From the NCBI RefSeq assembly GCF_949628215.1, contig NC_134276.1, forward strand, positions 59,433,733-59,497,732: a DNA stretch of 64,000 bases, read 5' to 3'. The translations under genes were made by a program, and so were the position numbers. Source of the stretch: Phalacrocorax aristotelis (taxonomy: Eukaryota; Chordata; Aves; Suliformes; Phalacrocoracidae). Position 1 is the first letter of the stretch, and each line of letters opens with the position of its first letter. Below, piece by piece: positions 33,001 to 45,535 of this stretch. The notes under the pieces were generated by a model. The model did no database searches. It had not been told where the DNA came from and saw nothing but the letters and a program-made list of their open reading frames with translations.

Positions 33001-36000
33001 CCTGCAGGAACAGGTAGTTGCTGAGCTCCTCGTTGCAACCACTCTCTCAGCTGCCGGGGCCTGCAGGAGGGGGTGGAGAAGAAGCTCCAGGGCCCTGCAG
33101 GTGGGACAGTTGGCCAGGAGGACACTGCTGTACAGAGTATTTCTGGACCCTTATGTCCCCCCACATTCCCAGTCTGAACCCCAGGGGCCAGTAGGCGTTT
33201 CCATGTCCCCAAAAGTGTTGTCTCGAGCTTTGCAGGCACATTGTAACAACCTGTGTTTGTACAGGCTGTCCCAAGGACTTCTGCAGCCATCTGGCTGTCT
33301 GGCACCTCCTGGGTCATGGCAGGAGGTGGAGGAGTGAATATTGCTTCCTGGTAAACAAAAAGGCACTGGTGTACGTGCTTCGGTTTAATTTCTTGTCAGA
33401 GATAGTCCTTGTTATACAAGTCCAGGTGTAGGGCCTCAGAGGAGGAGGGAGGAAAGATGCCAACAGGAGGAAGCACACCGCCCTGAGGGCAGCAGGACCC
33501 TGATTTCTGGAGGACACCCATGGGTGTTATGGCCTTTAAAGGTGTCACCTGGCATTAGGGCCCACACTCTGTGGGAGAGCCCCGGACCTCACAACCAGAG
33601 TCAACATTGTCGCCTTTCCCAAGGTGCAGAGGAGATCTCGGCAGATGGGGACCATAAAGCCAAGGGAGGTGAAGGTCCCACTAGTCTCAGCTGGAGCGAG
33701 TGCCACCACAAGCATGGGACCGTGCTTTCCTCCCCTTGTAAGGAAATCTCCTACAGAGGCTGTGGAGAATCAATAAGAAAAATCTTGGTAATAAACATTG
33801 CGGTTCATCAGACTGAAATTATCAAAAGCCAGTGCAGCTTTACTGTGGTTTATGTCCATTTAATAAAAATCTGCTTTTCATCTCCCTCTGAAGGCATGTG
33901 ACCCTGGTGATTGAAAGCAGGCCAGGCGAAGCTTGAACTAAAAACCCACTGTAGGTATGGGACAAACTCCAGTACAGGCAAGTTAGGTGCTGATTAGAGA
34001 CCATAAACACCTGAACAGAAATAACAGGGCACACCAAGGTGCTGGAAAAGGCTCCTATGCTCATAGGAGCCATAGGAGAAAGTAAACTGCAAACTGATAC
34101 AAGGCTCTGTCTGGCTCCAGATGGCCATAGCAGGCCCCTTCATGTCTTGTTCGATATAGAGGGAGATCTGGGGACTAGTTCTTAAGGAAGGAGGAAGGGT
34201 CTCGATGTATTTCAGCTTTGTATCACTTCTGACTGCTCAGGGACAACCAGTGTGGTGAGATCAAAGCAAGGCAGAGAAGAGAAGATGGCCCAGATCCTCA
34301 TTTTTGTTATTCAGGTGTTAAATGGAAAACTGGAAAACCTACTTGTACCCAGGAAGCAGGTACTTTTGAGAAACTTTGAAATGACAAGGTAGGTAGAGAA
34401 AATATATATAGTAAGATGATTCTGGACATCCAAGCTAAAAAATGGTTCCCACAAGTGCTGTCTTTATAGGTTATGTACCAAATCCAAGAAATTCAAGCAA
34501 TGGATCCATATTCTTTTTTAATTTGGTGAACAAATGGTCAGTCTTTACTAATATTACCAATGGCATGTTGGGAAAGGGCTGCTAGTAAGATCTGTTCCAA
34601 GCTGTCCAACTTTTGATAAGAGTTAGCAAACAACATTGATTGATAGAACGCACTTAGAGGCAGGTTTTAAGGATCACAGGCTTGTCTTTAGCAGGGAACT
34701 TAATCTCAGTTAATGCCTTAATCAATTTCAAAAATAAAATGCAAAAAGAAACAAATGCTCGTCCCAAAAATCCCCCAGACACTTTAAATTCTTCTGCTTG
34801 CAGAGATGTAAATGGCCTCAGTATTTAAGGCTTTTGAATCTACTGAGGAAAATTAAATTTATGACGTTTTGACAGACTGGATATTTTGAATATAAAAGTA
34901 CGACAGAAACATTTGTTGAATTAAATCACTGTGTTTGTGTGGGTGAGATTCAGCATCTTTGGATTCAGCCACCTACACTGAGATATCTACAAAGCAGGTG
35001 TCTTCGAGTGAGAAAAAAATTTCAACTCTAATTTTGAGACCCAGACAGTGGAGATGAGGAAAGACAAACCTCTGGAATTTCAGGTGGAGAAAAAAGTAGG
35101 GAAAAGTTATAATCTGGTAGCCTGGACAGTGAGTTGAAAAAGAGCACAGCTCCTTTTGCTGTTATTTAGCAGATTGGGACATAATACTGCTCTGATTTAA
35201 GTTGACGGGAGTTCTGCTATTGACTTCAGAGGGACCAGAGTCAGGCACTTTGTCTGCTCCAGACCCAACAGGTTTATTTGGAAATATAACTTTTTTAAAA
35301 CACACACTTTTCTCTTAAAATGCTACAAAGTAGAGCAAGTAATTACATTAGGCTCTACCTGAAGCTCCAGAGAATTAATACAAAGGCTGCTTGGCTCTTG
35401 CCAACTTTCACTATTACAATTTTACTAGCACCATATGCAGCACTACCTTACCTGCTTGTTTCACTTAGTGAACTCATTGGGGATTTTCGTGGTTTGGGTT
35501 TTTGAAATATACACAAACAAAACCTCCAGGGAGTGGGGACCTGCTCGGTGGCCCATATGGTCTGAGTATCAAAGAAATAAGAGGTGGAGCAGGTCTGTTT
35601 GCTCAGCAACCCTGTCCTTTTTGCAAACGTGAGAGAGTTGGGTCAGGAAAAAATGCATTTTTGGGTGGTTTCTGTTGCTTGCTGTCACGCAAAAAAAACT
35701 GTGAAGTGAGATTTCCGGTGTTATTCTGAGCACCTCTGTGGCCATAAAGGAAAGGAGCTGCAAGGTAGGGAGAGGACTGGCTGTGTCAGCTTTGAGACCG
35801 TGGAAAGTCTGAGGATAGTTTTCTGAGGATACCTGGGAAAAGGTTTCTGCAGAGGAGAGTTTTCACCAGAAAAACCCAATCTTGTGATTCTCATGTGACT
35901 AATTCCAATGCAGGAGAAGAACCTAATGAATATTTTACATACAAGGCTTCACATAAAGACCAAATAATCTGTCAGATTATGCTCTGTTAAGGCAGAGTAA

Positions 36001-37164
36001 AAATTGTCGAGGGATTTGTCACCACTGGACTCGAAAATAAGATGCCATCTTGCTGGAAGATGAGTTTTGAAGACCAGACACTTGCAGCTCCCTCAGGCTT
36101 GCCCAGAAGGGATCTTCTGCGGCACCAGGCTGGAGAGATGGACCTCAGCCTTGCCTATGTCACGCCATGCAGTGGCATGTAAACAGTCATGCCCATGACA
36201 GGCTAATATTTGTTTCATCCTAGCAAAAGCACCTGGCAGTCAAGCCAACAAGGCGTTTGGCTCTGCCAGCATCCTTTGAGACTGTTGTATTTCGCTGCAT
36301 TGGACCAGCCCCATAGCCCTGGTTGAGTTGGGTCCTCTTCTACCTCTGCACATGGTAAATGGACAAGAACCTTGCGTGCCTCACTTGAGGGCCAAGTGGT
36401 GTAAGATGTGCAAAGGGCAGCCTGTGAGCTTTTTTAGCCCTAAAGATTGTCAGCCAGGAGGTGGGCAATGACATTCCAACTGGGGTCAGGAGGAAGCAGT
36501 GTTAGATGGAGCAGGGAGGAAGGGAGCAGAAAAGGGAAGAAAGGGCTGGAAAAGGAAAGCAAAGGTGGTAAAGTCATGGAAGTTTCAAGCTGTTTCTCAG
36601 AGATGGGTTTGGTGATTGAGTACAGTGTATGGATAACTTCTGCCCAATAAACAGAAGATTTACCGTTTCAACAAGCTCCATCACGGGGCTCCAACTTAGT
36701 TTGGGCTTTTGCAAACCAAGGTTTTGTCTTCAGAAGAGAACTTGTATTGGCTACTCCAAGACTCAGAGAAAAAATCAAAGGATTTGTGAAGAAAGGTTAA
36801 ATGTTTAAAATTCAAGGTGCAGCTTTAAGCCTCATTTGGAGTCTCCTATGGCTTAATCCACAATGAGATTGGGGGGGGTTCCTGCCAGTACGCTGCCTTG
36901 CAATGCACAAGTACGTTGAGCCATGACTAGTACAAGGCACAACCATGTGGAAGGCAGACATTGGTGGCTTTAAGACACTGACTAGCTAAGGCTGACAGGT
37001 TTTGTTGCAAACTTCTTTCTGAACCCCAGCATGGCCTAACATATAAGTAGGCTGGGACCAGCCCTTAGGAGCTAGGATCTGTTGGAGCTGCCCTCTCTCT
37101 TTGACCAGGTGAATGACTGATGGTTTGAGACATGCTTTTCCCTCGGTCTGGAGAAAAGGACCAA
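30089..37164. other. Intergenic region without recognised gene
   Basis: This is seven kilobases with no recognised gene or CR1. It includes a GC-rich 12-bp minisatellite at 31384-31419. A 199-codon - strand frame at 32443-33042 lacks an ATG at its 5' end and any recognisable domain. The part at about 34300-36500 is AT-rich and quiet. Confidence 0.5.
31384..31419 (+). repeat. 12-bp GC-rich minisatellite, three units
   Basis: Three tandem units (CACCGGCAGCGG, TACCGGCGGTGG, TACCGGCAGCGG) are followed by a degenerate GGGCGGGAGCAC. They sit in a small isolated GC-rich patch in otherwise AT-rich DNA. Confidence 0.85.
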
Positions 37165-37812
37165 AGAATTACAGAAACATTAGTTGGATGGGACTGCTAG
37201 AGGTCACCTAGTCCAATCTCCCATCAAAGCAGGACTACTACCAATATTATACCATTAACATATATCATGCCATTAAACCAGCCTTTACCTAGCCAATAAA
37301 AAGCCTTCAAGGAAGGAGCTGCCACCATCTCTCAGGAGCACCTGGTGGAGAAGGTTTTCCTAATGGACAGCCTGAACCTCCCCAGATGCCGTGTGTGGCC
37401 ATTGCCAGTTGTCACATCCTCTGGCGCCACCACAAAGAGTTTGGCTCTGTCATCTTTGTACCTGCTCTTCAGGCAGCTGCAGGCTGCTGTTCCATCACCC
37501 TTTGGGCTCCTCTTCACTGGGCAAAACAAGCCCAGCTCCCTTTCCCTCTCTCACACCATACCTGCACTCTGGCCCTGGACCATGGGGGCAGCCCTCAGCC
37601 CTGACAGCTCCAGGTTTTCTACGTCCCCCTTGAAGCATGTGTCCCAAAACAGGATACTGTATTCCAGCTGTGGACGCACCAGTGCTGGGAAGAAGGGGAA
37701 GTGCACGGTGCCAGCTCTTTCAGCCACATCCTCATTTTGTGGGCCAATGCATGGTGCAGCTACCACCATGCCCCCATCCACGTCCCCACCATGGGCTGTC
37801 AAGAGGGTCTAA
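37165..37812 (-). mobile_element. CR1 LINE copy (older subfamily), leftward
   Basis: The 3' end lies near 37165 (ACAGAAACATTAGTTGGATG). The body runs right to about 37812. The - strand frames 37332-37529 and 37551-37802 read decayed ORF2 C-terminus (SRYKDDRAKLFVVAPED; FFPALVRPQLEYSILFWD). Its central part (about 37298-37600) is nearly identical to the + strand copy at 43081-43375, whereas both flanks are much more divergent. Confidence 0.85.
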
Positions 37813-39339
37813 ACGGTTGATATAAACTCAGAGAGACGGGGCAGTTTCAGTTACAGTTAAAGCTTTGGTGTCAAAGCACAAGAGAGTCCTTTCCTCAGGA
37901 TCTGCATATAATTAGCCATGCTCATTCAGTAAATCAGAGCAGCGCCCAACTTACATCCTCTTGTTTCTTGAGTTTGTGTTTGAGTATGCTAATTTCCTTA
38001 TAGTAAACCCTTTACTGTATGTCGTTCATTGATACCAAGCGGTGTACATGTAAGAGTAGGCTAATATTCTGTATATATTACCAACTTTATGAGCAAAAGA
38101 ATTACAATGTGCTTGCTTTATTTAGGTGGTAAACTTTTTTAATGAGTCTGGAGGGTCCTTTACATAAAAGTAGTGACTCTAGCTTGGAATCTCTTTCCAT
38201 GTTTATTAGAAATGTGTTTTACTTTACCGTGAAAAAAAGCCAAGGAAACATGCAGCCTTAAAGTCTAATGAAGTAGTTACTCATGCAGCCAAAGTTCATA
38301 AATTTTAAATACATTTAATTTATAAATTGAAAACATAGCTTGCACTGGCTTTTTCAAGATTATTGCTTGCCACAGGGGTTTTAGGATAGTTGCTGGGCTG
38401 TGCTTGTTACCTCTTTCCTTTCAAGGCCAAGACTAGATCTTCACCATTTGCTCACATTCATTCTGATGTTTTTATTTAAAAAAAAAAGTCTTTTCTGAAA
38501 GGGAGCTCTTTAAAATATTAAAAATTGTAACCCAGCCACCAGCCTTTTTGTTCTCAATGCAGATAAGACTTCCTTTCAAGATGACACTTTAATAGAGAGC
38601 TCTTTCTCATGGTGAGAAACCCTTTTTCCCTCTCGAGACCTCTTTTCTGAGCTAATTGCGGAGTGCAGTCCCCGCAGTGGCAGTCTGAACTGGATTCCAG
38701 TCTCACACCAATAAAACCTCAGTGCCAGCCTAGGTTAGAAGCCCAGCTCTCAGGAAGAGGAAATTTAAGGAAGGAGGAAAATGAAGATGCTAGCTCCTCA
38801 CTTTTACCCTCTGCAGTCCTCACGTTGCTCATCCATCCCTTGCGGGCAGCTCTGGCTGCACAAGCTCTGCCATAATTTGTCCTACTTGCAAAGCAGTCTC
38901 AGATACAAAACGTGCAATAGGGATGCCTGGCACTTGGCGGTGCTTTGCCTACATGAGAAGGAGGTGAGAGGAGGACGCCAGCCTTATGCCAGCCGGGATT
39001 GACACCATTGGGCAGCCAACCTCGTGCCAGTGCTGCTGCAAAGTGAGCCGGCAGCTAGCTGATGACTGCAGGATGGCTGCTTGTTGACTCAGAGTCACAG
39101 GAGGTCAGTTCTGGAGCTTCAGATAACTTTACGTGAATGTTACAGAAATGGAGATACGCCTATGATAAGGGAAAGCATCAAGCCCACAGTACTTACATAG
39201 GGGTTTGTTATTTAACTTTTGTATCAATTTCTAAATATTTTTCCTTTACAGTGATGCTATTAGTGGTATCAATATTTTGAATCACATGTCTGAATAAGCT
39301 TTTTTGCCTCTTTCCTTGAGATAAGCAGTTTCTCAGAAA
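37813..39339. other. Intergenic region without recognised gene
   Basis: AT-rich non-coding DNA with a short A-run at about 38480. Nothing else was identified. Confidence 0.5.
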
Positions 39340-39453
39340 ACATGTAGATGAGGCACTTTGGGACATGGTTTAGGAGGCACGGTGGTGTTGCGTTGATGGT
39401 TGGACTTGATGATCTTAAAGGTCTTTTCCAACCTTAATGATTCTATGATCTTT
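39340..39453 (+). mobile_element. CR1 LINE 3'-terminal fragment
   Basis: Only the last 110 bp or so of a CR1 remain: GGCACTTTGGGACATGGTTT, GGTTGGACTTGATGATCTTA, AGGTCTTTTCCAACCTTAAT and ATTCTATGA. It shares this tail type with the 54.3-kb copy and the 45.5-kb fragment. Confidence 0.9.
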
Positions 39454-42400
39454 AGATTTATAGGGGCAATCCCCCTCAGCCTCCTTTAGTAATACAGCAA
39501 TGCAGCCAAAGAAAAAAGGGTAGCAGGGCTCACCTTCCCTGTTTCCATGCCCCCAAATCAATCAATTATACCCAAGCCACTTCAGAAAGGTATTTCTCTC
39601 ACCTGGCCTCCAGTGACGGACATGCCACAACATCTCTTGCCTGGGTACTCACTGAGTCCCTGTCCTGACACCTTAAGAGATTTTTCCTACACATAACTCA
39701 CATAAGTTGGCTCATCCAGACGACTCCATCTTCAGCTGTGCAGGCACCTCCAAGGACTTCTGCAAAAGGCAACTGCAAGATGATGCCCTCCCAGTTGACT
39801 GATCACATCCCTGCTCTGCCCCACTGTTTCTCCCGCCTCCTCCCTCCTGGATCCCCACAACCCCCTCATCTCTGCCCAGATGGCAGCACATGCCAGGCGC
39901 AGCCAGCATGGGGAGCGGGGCCAGTAATTGGAAAGGGGAATTGCAAAGCACCAAAGCTTATCAACAGGCAGCAGGGGAGAGTTCAGCATCCATCCTCAGG
40001 AGCCTGGCCCGAGGTCTGGAGCAGGTTGGCAGCCTTTTGATCAGCAGCACAGGGCGGACACGCATGGCTGCTCCACTCAGAGCAGGCACCACTAGAGTTG
40101 AAGTGGGGGGATGGCTCGCCAGCGAGTGCAGCCTCCCCTTTCTGCTGGGGCTGCTGAGGCCATGGAGAGCAGCATGGGAGCAGAAAACTGGCACAGCTCA
40201 GGGCACCCACACTCACCGGGTATTTCCAGAGTGGCCTTAGGTATGGCTTCTTGGCCTCTCAAGTGCCACCAAGCACCATCACTATGCACACAGAAGTAGC
40301 AGCTATTTTCTCGTATATCTTTTACTCATTAACTGAATAGTCTAAATATAGCCTTGACTAGCACCAGCAAGAGATGGTGGGTTCCCTCTGTGGTCAGGTC
40401 TTTGCTGCTTGCCTACTTGCAGAGCTGGTTTTCTGCGCCAGATCCTTCACATTGCCAGTGCCACGTCAAGTGTCCTCTGCTCTCAGCCCCAGGGCGGACG
40501 GAAGTTTACATTACAGGTTGCTACCGTGCACCCAGGAAAGGCGTGCAGCCCCGGGAACAGAGCCAGCTTGGTTCTCCTGTGCTCCTGCCAGCCCGCCATG
40601 CCCTGTGCAGTCCTCCCCTCCATCCCTACGCCAGCTCCTGACCAGGTGATATTGCTCCTGTCTGGATGTTTGGATAAACCAGGCTGTTGGTGCAGCCAGC
40701 ATGGGTAGATCTCAGGAATTCACAGCCCATCTCCTTTTGCAGGAGTCATTCTTACTCGTTACCCAGGATGGGTCCATTGGGAGCTCCCCAGTCCCAGCAG
40801 GGGAGAATTTAATCTTACCAGGGAGGTAAAATGAAAACTATTGTCTTTGCTGTGGGGCTGGGAAACATTCAGGACATATTAGGAATATCTGATATTTCAC
40901 AGTCTGCGTTCCTGACCTCAGCCTTGGCTTGATGCCAGGCAGTAGTATCTCCACACCTACCAACCACTCGCTGCCAGCCAACATGTCTTCCTTCATGTGG
41001 CAATCTATTCAAAATAGTGGGCAAGTGGAGAAGAGGGAAGGCACCTGGTGTTCCTGTGTGGGTTTTTAGGCCACATCCCAGCTGTATCTTCTGCAGGAGT
41101 TTACACCTGTCTGTCCCTTTTCCCATTTGTGTAAGAACTGAAAAAGGTGGTCAAGGGAGAAAAATTAAGTGCACATTTGCACTTTGTGTGACAAAGAAAA
41201 AGGTAATGGATATTTAAAGGTTTGTTGCTGTATTCTAGGTAGAGGAATATGGTTGTGACCTCTAGCGTGTTGAAATATGATGTCACTTGCCAGCTTATTA
41301 TTGATTTCAATTTTGCCCATTCATAACAAAGTAGGCTTACCAATGCAGTAAAAATTCTAGATAGCCTCCAAAGCTCCTCAGACAAGCAGCCTCCCTCAAG
41401 ATTTTGTAATCTCTGTCCAGGAATTCCTTAGCTCATCTGTCTCAGTGCATTTTCCTTGGAGTAAATGGAAGATCACACTTCCCTACACCTTTAATTCCTT
41501 CTACTAAGATACCTGAAACAGTGCACCATTTTATAGAGAGATAAAAGCTTGTAAGTGGCACAATATCCTCATCAGAAGAAACCTGCCTTTTAGTGAATGG
41601 CCTCACATCCATCCTCCCTTGCCCATGGATAATTTTTCTTGGTAACTGGAAATACAGCTCTCCATTTCTTCTCTTGGGATAACTGTGCGAGAAAAAGAGA
41701 TGTCAGTGAGCAAATATTTGGCGGCAAAGCCAGAGGAATGATGTTCTTTTGAGACAAAACTCTACTTACAGCTGAGTAGACAGAGATTAAGTTATAAGGA
41801 ATCCGGGCTCCTTGCCAATTCCTCCCCATCTGCTTGTCAGGAACAAATGCTTCGTTATTTGGCTCAGTGAGGAGCAAAGAGCAGGAGACAGGGCAGTGGG
41901 CCATGGCCATGCCCTCCCGCAGGCACTTCCCCACCCACAGGAGCTGCTCTTGCCTGGGACCTCCAGCACTAATGCTCCATGTTAGTAACAGAGGGAGGGC
42001 CAGTGCTGGCTTGCCAGCAGAGGTGGGCACCATTCAGGAAAAAACATCTGGATTCTGGATAGAGGAGAAATTAATGAAGATGGATATGTGAGGCTTACAA
42101 AAAATAATTAAAAAAAAGGCTGGTGTGGGAAGTCAAGAAAGTCAAGAAGAATAGAGATTTTCAGCGTCCCTGCAAGACCAAGGCATGTGGTGTCACAGAG
42201 ATAGGGGCTGAGGGGCTACTGGGGGCTGTCAGCAATTGAAAGAATTTGTAGTTCCTGGAGCTGTTACTATGTCACCAGTATATAATGAAAAATGTGAAAA
42301 ATCACAAGAGGAGCAACCCCAAGAACCATATACCCTCACCACAGCAGCAACATCAGCCTCTTTCTGCATCTTGTCCCATGTATCAGAAGGCAAGCTGAAA

Positions 42401-42479
42401 TGAGAAGGAGCCTTGAGTGGGTGGAAGACTGTTGCATGACACCTACGTTTGGGAGCTAAGGAAGTCTGGGCGGAATGTC
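39454..42479. other. Intergenic region without recognised gene
   Basis: No gene is supported. GC-rich parts (39700-40700) carry many overlapping frames on both strands. There is an AT-rich stretch near 41100-41600. Confidence 0.5.
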
Positions 42480-43492
42480 TGCTGGATGGTCCGACACCTG
42501 TTAGGTGATTTGACAATTGCTTGGACCACAGGGCTCGAAGGACAGTGATCAACATCTTGATGCCCAGTTGGCAGCTACAAACAAGCAGAGTGCCCGAGGG
42601 GTTGCTACTGGTGCCAGTATCGTTCCTTATTCTCATCAAAGACCTGAATGAGGAGACAGAATGCAAATCTGTAAATGTATCTTCCTCAAACAAATCTGCA
42701 GATGATACTAAACTAAGGGAGCAGCTGACAAGCCAAATGGTAAAGCATCAATAAATAGACCTCAAAAACCTAAGGACTGCATCAGCAGAAACCCCATGAA
42801 GATCAACAAGGAGATGTGAAAAGTTCTGTGACTGGGACCCAACCTGAGAAGTAAGACCTCTGCTGAAAAGGGCCTGGGGGTTATGCTGGGTGACAAGAGG
42901 AATATGGGTCCCATTGCAAACAACTGCAGATTGCATACTCAGCAGTGCTGGGAGGAGGGCGGACAGCAGATGGAACTGGACTTCTGCATGGCACTGGTAG
43001 GTCTGTGCCTGGAGTATAGCATCCTCTTTAGGGACCCTTGCTTCAAGGGGAATGTGGAAAAACTGCAGATATCCAGCTAAGGGCTGCCACCATGGTCCAG
43101 GCCTAGAGTGCAGGTACGGTGTGAGAGAGAGAAAGGGAGCTGGGCTTGTTTTGCCCAGTGAAGAGGAGCCCAAAGGGTGATGGAACAGTAGCCTGCAGCT
43201 GCCTGAAGAGCAGGTACAAAGATGACAGAGCCAAACTCTTTGTGGTGGCGCCAGAGGATGTGACAACTGGCAATGGCCACACACAGCATCTGGGGAGGTT
43301 CAGGCTGTCCATTAGGAAAACCTTCTCCACAGGTGCTCCTGAGAGATGGTGGCAGCTCCTTCCTTGAAGGCTTTTCACAAGTTGGCTAGATATAGGCACA
43401 GCTGACCTAATGGTGTAACACTGGTAGTAGTCCTGTTTCAAGTGGGGTGATCTCCAGCAGTCCCATCCAACCAATATTTCTGTGATTCTATG
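42480..43492 (+). mobile_element. CR1 LINE copy (older subfamily), rightward
   Basis: About 1 kb. It reads decayed reverse transcriptase from the left: VPEGLLLVPVSFLILIKDLN, then a palm-like SADDTKL. Further right are the ORF2 C-terminal blocks SRYKDDRAKLFVVAPED and GRFRLSIRKTFSTG. It ends in CCATCCAACCAATATTTCTG and a GTGATTCTATGA tail. Frameshifts and stops are frequent, so it is a dead copy. The left boundary is approximate. Confidence 0.85.
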
Positions 43493-45487
43493 ATCTCATT
43501 TCTTTATGTAAAATTTATCAATGTAGGTACTGGCCTACCTCGCTAGCATGGATGACATTTCGGAGAAGTTGCAGTCAATGCAACTTTACATACATGAGTA
43601 GACACATAACTTGCTGCAATCCAAACATGCCACCCAGCTCAGAGCAATGAATGCCTGGGTTGCATATGCAGCTGCATGTATTTTCTGTTCAGCCAGATCG
43701 CACAGATATATTACAATGTCCTTTATGAAGCCTTTCCCACTGCACCAGAGGTGCCGAGGCACTAGCAGACGCAGCTGTTGGTTGTCTTTAATTGCTTCTG
43801 GATTCACCATTCATGGCAGGCCAAGCCACCACAGATTGCTCTCTTTTTTTGGCTTGTAGAATTCCTGGAGCACACAACATGCTCCAATCACAAATACAGC
43901 ATTAAGAGGCACTACGGTCCACATGAATCCACAGACTGCAGTCATATGCATTGCCAGCCCACAAGACTACTGCTCTGCATTCACTCATCTGTAAGAAAGG
44001 GGAACAGTATAGAAACTCAACCACATACCTTGTCATACACCCACATACCATATACTGGCCAGCACACCCAGTTTGAGTATCTGTGAATACAGCCACAGCA
44101 CTGTGTAACGTCAGAATAGCAATCACCTTTTCCACAGTTAAATTTTCTGTTATTTTAATGTAGGACAACAAGTGTTCTGCACATTACAAAGCCATACTAT
44201 TTAGGAGAACACCTAATCTGAAAAAAAAGGAACTGACTTGCAAAAATCTTGGCCCTAACAGATTTTGGGTTGCGTTACCTTTCCATTTTCTCAGTGGCAC
44301 TACACTGTACTGCTCATCCAAGCCCAAGAGCAGCAAACAACGCCTCTTTCTGAGCAGTGCAAAGTAACCTTTGCAGACCTACCCACTGTGTAGGAGTGTT
44401 TATAGATGATTCTTATTGCAAGTTTCTTGAGATTCACCTTGTTAGCAAACTAACACGTCAGGTGAGATTCTTGTCACTACAGCCTCTATTTTCTGCTCCT
44501 GCATGTCTGCACAGTGATCATGTATAGAAGAGCAAGTGATCCTCCCAGGGAATGTACTGTAATTTCCAGAGAGAAAATGTCACCGAGAAAGCCATCATCT
44601 TTTCGCCAAAACTTCCCAAGCATTTCTGTCTCTCGTCTATGTAAATAACATACACAGATTTTTTTTTCATATTTGATCAGCCTTCCTCCCATCAATTATA
44701 AATCAAAGAGGCAGTTTTGTGTTTATCTGTAATCTGCCTGATCTTATTTTCTTTGGTGGGGTATGGAAGACATAAATCAGAGCATAATTTGAAATTTCCA
44801 GAATTCCTCTAGTCTACAATGAATTTATAACACAGAACAGAGATAAAAGTTCTTCTAGCTGATGTTGTATATCAATTTTTGACATCCTAATCCCATTGAC
44901 TGTTATTTTAATTATGTTTTAGAGTAAACTCTGTTCTGTTACTGATTGGGACATATTGACAAAAATTTTTAGAGCATGTGAAGTAGTGGCTGGGACAGGG
45001 TCTCAAAGGAGATCTCATACAAAAATCAACAGGAGGACCCCTCGCTCCTGCTGCACTCCTTCCCCTGAATTATCTAGCGCTCCTAAGAAATCACGTTGCA
45101 AAGGGCAACGTAAGAAAGAATTTTAGTTGCAAATGAGGGCAAATAACATTATTAAACTGGTTTGTGGGTGGGAACTGGCAAAACTGCCTATTGTAGTCTA
45201 CTCATTAGAAAAATGTGCCTCTCAGTTTTTCCTTAATCATTCAAATTTGGGTACTTAGAGACTCAACTCTCTAGTATATTAAAGGGACCTTCATTACGGG
45301 ACGAGTTGCAGCAGGTTTGCTTGCTTTTCTCCCTCATTTGAGAAAACAAAAAGCATCATGCAAAGGATCTTAATATTTTTGTCGGCATAGGGCAGGTTTG
45401 TATTTACTGATCTGGCAAATCAGGTTCTATTCACAGTCACACACCATTGCTATGAAGACAAAGGCATTGCATGAAACTACAACACTA
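43493..45487. other. Intergenic region without recognised gene
   Basis: AT-rich non-coding DNA. I see nothing else in it. Confidence 0.5.
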
Positions 45488-45535
45488 GATCATAGAATCA
45501 TTAAGGTTGGAAAAGACCTCTAAGATCATCAAATC
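45488..45535 (-). mobile_element. CR1 LINE 3'-terminal fragment
   Basis: This is about 45 bp of reverse-oriented CR1 tail: ATCATAGAATCATTAAGGTT, then GGAAAAGACCTCTAAGATCA. It is either a very short 5'-truncated insertion or a remnant. Confidence 0.85.

Noticed and set aside
32443-33042. 199-codon - strand frame
   Set aside because: It opens with GTG, has no domain or signal, and overlaps other frames on both strands.
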